Below, in pieces: positions 58,538 to 64,000 of a stretch of DNA of 64,000 nucleotides. The notes beneath the pieces are model-generated. The model was given only the letters and a program-made list of their open reading frames with translations. It ran no database searches and was not told the DNA's origin. Origin of the DNA: Arthrinium phaeospermum (lineage: Eukaryota > Ascomycota > Sordariomycetes > Amphisphaeriales > Apiosporaceae); contig QYRS01000008.1 in NCBI GenBank assembly GCA_006503535.1, positions 1,488,001 to 1,552,000 on the forward strand, in the 5' to 3' direction. Position numbers and translations under genes: made by a program. How positions within the stretch are numbered: position 1 is the first letter of the stretch; each line of letters opens with the position of its first letter.

Positions 58538-60793
58538 TGGGAAATAGAGGGTTTTGTTGTGGAAGAAACGGGTTCAGAATAACAAAAGACGCGAAAAGAG
58601 CGGTACGAAATGGTGATGGTTGCTGCGCAATAGGATACGCGACCTGGTTATTGCTGTCGTCACTTTGAACGGCGCGTTCGTTCGACCTAGTGGACTCTAA
58701 TGTGCCGTCTTGAGGTCGCGTGGGGGATTGGAGCTCCAAGTCGGAAGTGGAGTCTCACGATAAAAGAAACCTACATCCGCAAGAGGAAAGAGACAAGGGC
58801 TGCACGGGCCATCCGATCCACCTGCATGTACCCTCGACTGCGGGACTGCTCACTTCATGTTGCTCAACGACGCTGTTCAACAGAACGGAGGGTTCGAAGG
58901 ACAACCTCGTCCCGACTACACACTTTCACTGTTATTACCGCGAATTCCTCAATTAATAAGGGGCAATGGGGTTGAACCTTAGTGCCGTATTTAAAGTCAT
59001 GTTCGCGTATTCGTCCTGTGATGGGGATTATCCTACATGACAAAATCGAAGCTCTTCGGCTTTGCGAGCACTCCTAAAAACACGTTCAAGCCAACACGAT
59101 CAAATGCAAAGACACCATGGTTTTTAGGATAGGTTTTACTTGATGATTCGCACATGCAGAATCCATGCTGGCTATTGGTACCTGTAATTGAACATCAGTG
59201 CCAATCACTAAGCCCTCTCACACAATCTTTCCTTGTTCTTGAGTCCTCACCATTTTTGTACACGGTACCTCGTCAGGCTGAATCATGAGGAACCTCATAC
59301 ATGCTTCATCAACTAGGTACACTTCGATCAAGCCGCACTACTCTTCCCATGTATGGATGTGGTAGATGAAAATCAAAATTTGTCTCGATACTGAAGAGAA
59401 TCAACAATGTCCGCATCCTGTTTAGTTGTACGTTGAGATTGATGATGAGAGCGAGATGGCGCTTCAGGTTCATAACCAGACCATCATTAAGAGTACCGTC
59501 TAAGATCGGGTTCTCAAGGATTTACGAAATCAGATCTCTCTCCGGTCAGATGTAGATCGGTGATTTCAACCTTGAGCATTCAAGTCGTCATCTTGTAAGC
59601 CAACTCTCCTGGTTCGATGACTAGAAGCCATTCTTCAAAGACATATACAGTTCAGACTTGCCTTAATTGAACAGGGACTTATGGCAGAAATAATACATCG
59701 AAGCAAGTGGTATTAAATTCTCATCCCCCAATTTATTGAAGCCGTCTAATGAACATACACAGAACTCCAGTAAAAGATAGCTATCACGCCTCTTCATAGA
59801 TACTGTCACCGTGTCCTGTCTCTGCACTAGGAATGTTGCTAGATATTACGAAACTTGGTCATATACTCCGGTGCCTCTTCCTGGAAAGTGACCCCTGGCG
59901 TTACGAGTAATGCTCCAACAAACGTTTAGAAGACAATGCTTCTGCAAATCAGCATTTTTTCAGGAGGCACTGCAAAACATACCATAGCGATACATGGATG
60001 GAAGAGAGTCCTGAAAAGACAAAGCATCACTTTCGAGCCGTGACTTCGATAGTATTTTCAAGAAATACCTTTCGCATTGTAGAGCCTGGGGTCCCCCAGA
60101 CTCTCCAGACATAGGGGACAGAAGCTACAATAAGTTGGGAGCTTACAGTGACATCTCACTAGGCATACATAATCCTGGAACAGCTCCTAGCGTGCTTCCA
60201 GTAACGCCAGACAATGTGATTTATTTTCGTCCAATATACGACCCTTTTCAAGATGGGGAACCAGTCGTCCTTCGAAGATCCGGTAGCTTTTGCCCAGGGA
60301 CATAGGAATATCAAACTCACTACCCGAAGCTGATGACGGCGTCCCTTAGGAACATAGCAACACTATATGATTATGGATGGACGTCAAACCTCAACCTTTA
60401 CGAGCGTGTCTAGATGAGAATATGTCTTGACCTACACTTTGTCTTACATGTTTTGTCACTTAATAGTGAATCCCACTATAGCAACTCAAGTACAGTCCAT
60501 GGACTAGAAGCTGTGAGAACCTTGTGTATTGCTCTCCTGGTGATGTATACATCGAACAATCTGTATTTCGATCTGCTAATGAGAATGACTTCAGGTCGAG
60601 CATGCACCCAAAGATAGCTGTTGAGCAGCGCCTCTGTGTAATACACTTACATATTGCACGTAATTAGGTTTCTATCAACATGAGTATATATGCTGAAAGT
60701 AAATATACGGAGAAGACAAAGCCATATGTCCTTAATCTCCTTTGAATAGTGTTTTCAAATATGTTAAATCTAATGCTTCCAAGGTCCGAAAAT
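58538..60793. other. Nearly ORF-free region, possible RIP-decayed DNA
   Basis: About 2.25 kb. After about 58980 there is no open frame of 60 codons on either strand until 60414, the longest such gap in the window, with frequent stops in all six frames and raised AT content. That is what repeat-induced point mutation of an old repeat would leave, but no element is recognisable. The first 300 bp probably contain the chromatin-protein promoter. Confidence 0.4.
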
Positions 60794-62599
60794 TTACCCA
60801 ACCAACTCGTAGCGTTGATGACCCGTGTCTGTAAGAGCCGTTAGCTTGTGTCTTTGTACCGCATAACTCGTTTCCGTACCTTGAAGTTCTGTCTTATACT
60901 GCTGTTGCCAGGGCTCTTGTTGTGGGAGACTTCCGTAGGGTGACGTCGCCTCCCGATAGTGGGGCGGCATAGGAGACTGCATCGACTCATCCCCTGGGGT
61001 CTGAGGCCCTTTGTGGTCCCTCTGTTGGCGTCTGTATAGATAGAAGGCCGCGCCGCCTATCAACAGGACCCCCGCAACGGCACCCACCGTAGCACCGGCG
61101 ATCACCCCTGTCTGCGAAGAAGAAGAAGTCGATGACCCTGTAGAATCCGTCGAAGAAGGATCAGAGCCCGGTCCGTCACCGCCGTTACTCGTGCCGGATT
61201 GTTCCGCAGTGCAGTATTCCGTGACTTCTTGGTTGGCTTTGTCGACGGCCACGAGGTCCTGATCGGATGTCGGGTTGGCCGACCACAGGGTGAACTGGTC
61301 TGCCTCCATATTGACCATGAGGTACGCCGCGGACAGGAACTGCCTCCCGAGCTGCGGCAAGTCGTTGGCGTTGACGTCCTGGATCGAGTTGATGACGAGA
61401 TCGGGGGCCGTGCCGTTTACCACCGGGGCGCCGGTGGAGGGGTCGACGTCGACATGTGGCACGACAAGCTGGTCATTGGGCACGCGGACCGAAAGGCCGG
61501 ATTGCAGTTGAATCGTGAGATCGCCCGCGTAACTGCAGGCGTAATTAGCGAATGAAAGTTTGGGGACGACATGGAGAAATACATACGGGACGTTACCACG
61601 CGTATACCTGATCGAATAGTAGTTCAACCCAAAGGACCTCTCGAGATCATTGTTCATTCCCGTCAAAGCCTGGAAATTTTCGACGTAGGGCTTGAAGGGA
61701 AGGGTCAACAAGGTCGGGTAGTCCGGTATGATGCAGGCGGCTAGCGCGGTGGACCGGGACTGCGGGAAGATGCTGACGTTGGTGCCGTTCGGGAAGTTGA
61801 GGATCATGTCGGAGATGGTCACCACGAGACGCGTGGCACACCCCGCGCTTTTCGACAAGGCCTGAACGTACTTTGGACCCGAGACCTTGGCTCGGTCGTA
61901 GCCGCCAAACACGATGCTGCCGTCGAGCTGAGAGCTTGCCGTGCCCCCGTTGCGGCCCCAGAACAGGCCCCAACTCTTTGACATAATCTTGGATGCCCGC
62001 TTCAGTGTGTTGAGTATCGTAGAGTTAGCCCCCAACCCAAAGGCCACGGTTGGGTGATACCCCTGAGCTCCCCAGTCGTTCAGGGCAATGCCGACGGGAA
62101 AGCTGTTCAGGCTAACGTTGTCATTGAGCTTCAAAGATTCCGATACGTATGACATTTGAGGATACGGGGCGCTGTCAATGGGGTAAGTAGCCCCATCGGC
62201 TTGCTTTCGAGTTGTGGAAGCAAAAGCATCATAAGCTCCTCCGCGGACAGTGGTGCAGCTTATCGGATCTGCGTTCGATGGACACAGCCCATTAGAACCA
62301 TAAACGAAGGTGTTGTTCAGAGGCCTAGGCAGAATTTTGGTTAAGATCAGACTGCTTTGTACACCAGGCCATCATCCACCGGCTTACCACTGAGGCATGA
62401 ATGCAAATGACTGTGGAGGTTCGCCAACTTGAAGCTCGACGCCTCTGGCGGTCTGCTTGTTCGAAAGAGAGACGTTGCCTATCGGGACAGTAATCGGATA
62501 TGGCGCGCAAGAAGCAGAAGCAGCCAAGGGCAAATTGCCCACATAGAACAGCAGCCAAACGAGAGCCCACGGGGCTGTCCTAGAATAGTTTCCGAGCAT
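60794..62599 (-). CDS. Membrane-anchored aspartic-peptidase-fold protein lacking catalytic motifs
   Basis: Four exons (62599-62388, 62324-61608, 61532-60880, 60828-60794) encode 538 aa. A signal peptide (ALVWLLFYVGNLPLAASAS) precedes an A1-type fold: VELQVGEPPQSFAFMPQ, FGLGANSTIL, LDGSIVFGGYDRAKV and LGRQFLSAAYLMVN near the C-terminal lobe. Where the first DTG should follow, the sequence is FMPQWPLNNTFVYGSNG; the second catalytic region reads ALAACIIPDYPTLLTLP. Neither DTG nor DSG is present. A Ser/Thr/Asp-rich stalk, one TM helix (about residues 452-476) and a cytoplasmic tail (RRQQRDHKG...) follow. Introns of 75 nt (61607-61533) and 51 nt (60879-60829) are both multiples of three without stops; they were inferred from donor, branch and acceptor signals. 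Without them the protein is 42 aa longer. Probably a surface receptor-like or binding protein, not a protease. Confidence 0.8.
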
Positions 62600-63800
62600 C
62601 GAGTCAATGACTCCAAAGCGGCACAGCTCGAGGAACGTCAATCCGCCTTCGAAGCATTAGAAGTAGAGAAAATGAAGCTCGTGGAGAGCAGCAAATTACT
62701 TGACACATGTTGGAAGGGCTCAAGAGGTCTTGGCAGGTGTAGTAGGCAAGGAGGCATATAGCATGAGACGATTAGAAGTATGTTGGCTGGCGGCAAACAT
62801 CAGTCTTTACAAAAACCCTTGCATGGGCCGACCTCAATCCCAGTATGGAATGAAGCAACTTGCTGGCCAATTGCAATATAATCCCTAGACTGTGACGAAT
62901 GACCAACCAAGGTTGGTCACTTGGTAACAACATCTTCACGCGCGCCATGCAATGTGGTATTGCAGGGCCGTTGATGAATGCTCTAAAGGGATGTCTGTTG
63001 TCACCAACAGCCACGACCCATGTCGCTCCATCCTCCTACCAGCTTTCTGGAGCCCAATGGTTGACTCTGGGGGGCAGCACAAGCGCCTCTCTCCGTCTCG
63101 CTGTCGGCGTCCACGGAACAGTACACGGAAGGCTGTATAGCCAATGGCATGCCTTTGGCGCATGGCCCGTTGGTTCTAAAGCCGAACGTCGGATACGTTG
63201 TGAGTTGAAGGAAGTCAACAGGAGATTGACTTGGGACAGGTGGCTGAGCCGTGAACCGAGCTTTTAGCGCTAAACACTGGTTGTTCATTGGGTACCATGT
63301 GGCTGGACTGAATTTGATTGGCGTTGCCAGATCAGGGGGTTTCAATTAGCGGGTAAATTGGGAAATCTATACTGGAGTTAGTCGGTCCTGCACCAACACT
63401 TCTAGGCTTCTTGGCTGCTTGGCCTCCGGGGCGAAGGGACCCGGGGATGGTCTGGGCCGATCGCTGTTTCCTGTTCCCTGTTCCCACTGTTGAAAGGAAC
63501 CTGACACTCCGCGAGTGTGCGTTTCCCTGGCGCGCGGCAATGAAACGCCTGTTGTCTGGCCCTCAGGGTCTCGAGTAAGGAGGGTGCGACCGGCCAAGTT
63601 CTTCTTTCGTTAATTTCTCAGCATCTTGAGCATTCCTCACACTCCTTTCAATACTTTATGTTTCTTATTCCTCATTTTCTGCGGTTGCTAGCTTTGATAT
63701 TTGGAATTATACTCATGTTTATCATCTCTTTTCAACGAGAAATTTAACTTTAGTTTGCTTGTTGTCTTTCCCGCGCCTCCTGGGAAATCCGTTTGCCGTC
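62600..63800. other. Divergent intergenic region, nothing recognised
   Basis: About 1.2 kb between the peptidase-like start and the next plus-strand start. Overlapping short ORFs on both strands near 62900-63350 have no recognisable content. The AT-rich 63600-63760 stretch precedes the next ATG and is a likely core promoter and leader. Confidence 0.45.
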
Positions 63801-64000
63801 ATGTACGTCGACATGCGGGCCCGCTCCAGAAACCGCTTCGGCAACAGCCGCCGCCTCTTGCCGGCCGTGGCAATACTCGCGGTGTTCTACATTCTCTACA
63901 GGTGCAACGTGCGCCAGGTAGAAGAATCGCAGTGGCTGGCGAGCTATATGAATGTGGACGCGCCCTTGCCATTGGGAGCAGCCACCGTGAAGTCTAGTTT
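63801..64000 (+). CDS. Type II membrane protein, 5' end only; possible glycosyltransferase
   Basis: The gene runs off the right edge, so only about 66 codons are visible. They read as a short basic cytosolic tail (MRARSRNRFGNSRRLL), a single hydrophobic segment (PAVAILAVFYILY) and the start of a lumenal stem. This is the layout of fungal Golgi glycosyltransferases such as mannosyltransferases, but no catalytic part is visible, so the assignment is a guess. The ATG at 63801 and an in-frame one at 63813 are alternatives. A donor-like GTGCAA follows TACAG near 63901, but the frame stays open without splicing. Confidence 0.5.
   Translation, partial: MYVDMRARSRNRFGNSRRLLPAVAILAVFYILYRCNVRQVEESQWLASYMNVDAPLPLGAATVKSS

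Overview
The window looks like nuclear DNA from a filamentous ascomycete, most likely a Sordariomycete (Sordariales/Chaetomiaceae-like). The evidence is GC-rich coding sequence, short introns (about 47-130 nt) with GTRAGT-type donors and CTAAC-type branch sites, and families typical of Pezizomycotina (HET domain, fungal rhodopsin-like membrane protein, short tyrosinase, Zn-cluster-type regulator domain). All exon models were read by eye from splice signals, reading frame and family resemblance. No search or gene finder was run.

Layout. 0-8.5 kb: 3' end of a membrane-protein gene, a class I alpha-1,2-mannosidase (GH47), a one-pass membrane protein, and the trehalose-6-phosphate phosphatase Tps2. 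8.5-17 kb: a long non-coding stretch with microsatellites and a degenerate tRNA-like element. 17-24 kb: a surface-sensor-like membrane protein, an NmrA/isoflavone-reductase-like protein, and an aspartic-peptidase-fold protein that lacks catalytic motifs and carries a frameshift. 24.7-29.7 kb: a 14-exon gene for a secreted two-headed esterase-like protein (SGNH hydrolase, FG-GAP beta-propeller, SGNH hydrolase). 31-37.4 kb: a decayed ORF, a GPI-type GH18 chitinase and a secreted short tyrosinase. 39-45 kb: rhodopsin-like membrane protein, COG5 (with frameshift), a HET-domain protein and RMI1. 45.7-58.5 kb: a compact housekeeping block with a lipocalin-like protein, VPS51, NIF3, a BolA-like protein, a regulator without a visible zinc cluster, AP-1 beta-adaptin and a HIRIP3-like chromatin protein. 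58.5-64 kb: a nearly ORF-free stretch, a membrane-anchored non-catalytic aspartic-peptidase-like protein and the 5' end of a type II membrane protein.

How the genes relate. I see no operon, biosynthetic cluster, CRISPR array or intact transposon. Two themes recur. The first is secretory-pathway function: GH47 N-glycan trimming, COG5, VPS51 and AP-1 beta. The second is the cell surface and outside: chitinase, tyrosinase, two-headed esterase and sensor-like proteins. NIF3 and the BolA-like gene are divergently transcribed from a shared promoter of about 380 bp. The most unusual gene is the SGNH-propeller-SGNH protein. The two peptidase-fold proteins without catalytic aspartates are the next most interesting. 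Two genes (peptidase-like and COG5) each need one extra base in a C/G homopolymer to be intact, which points to consensus errors or recent decay.
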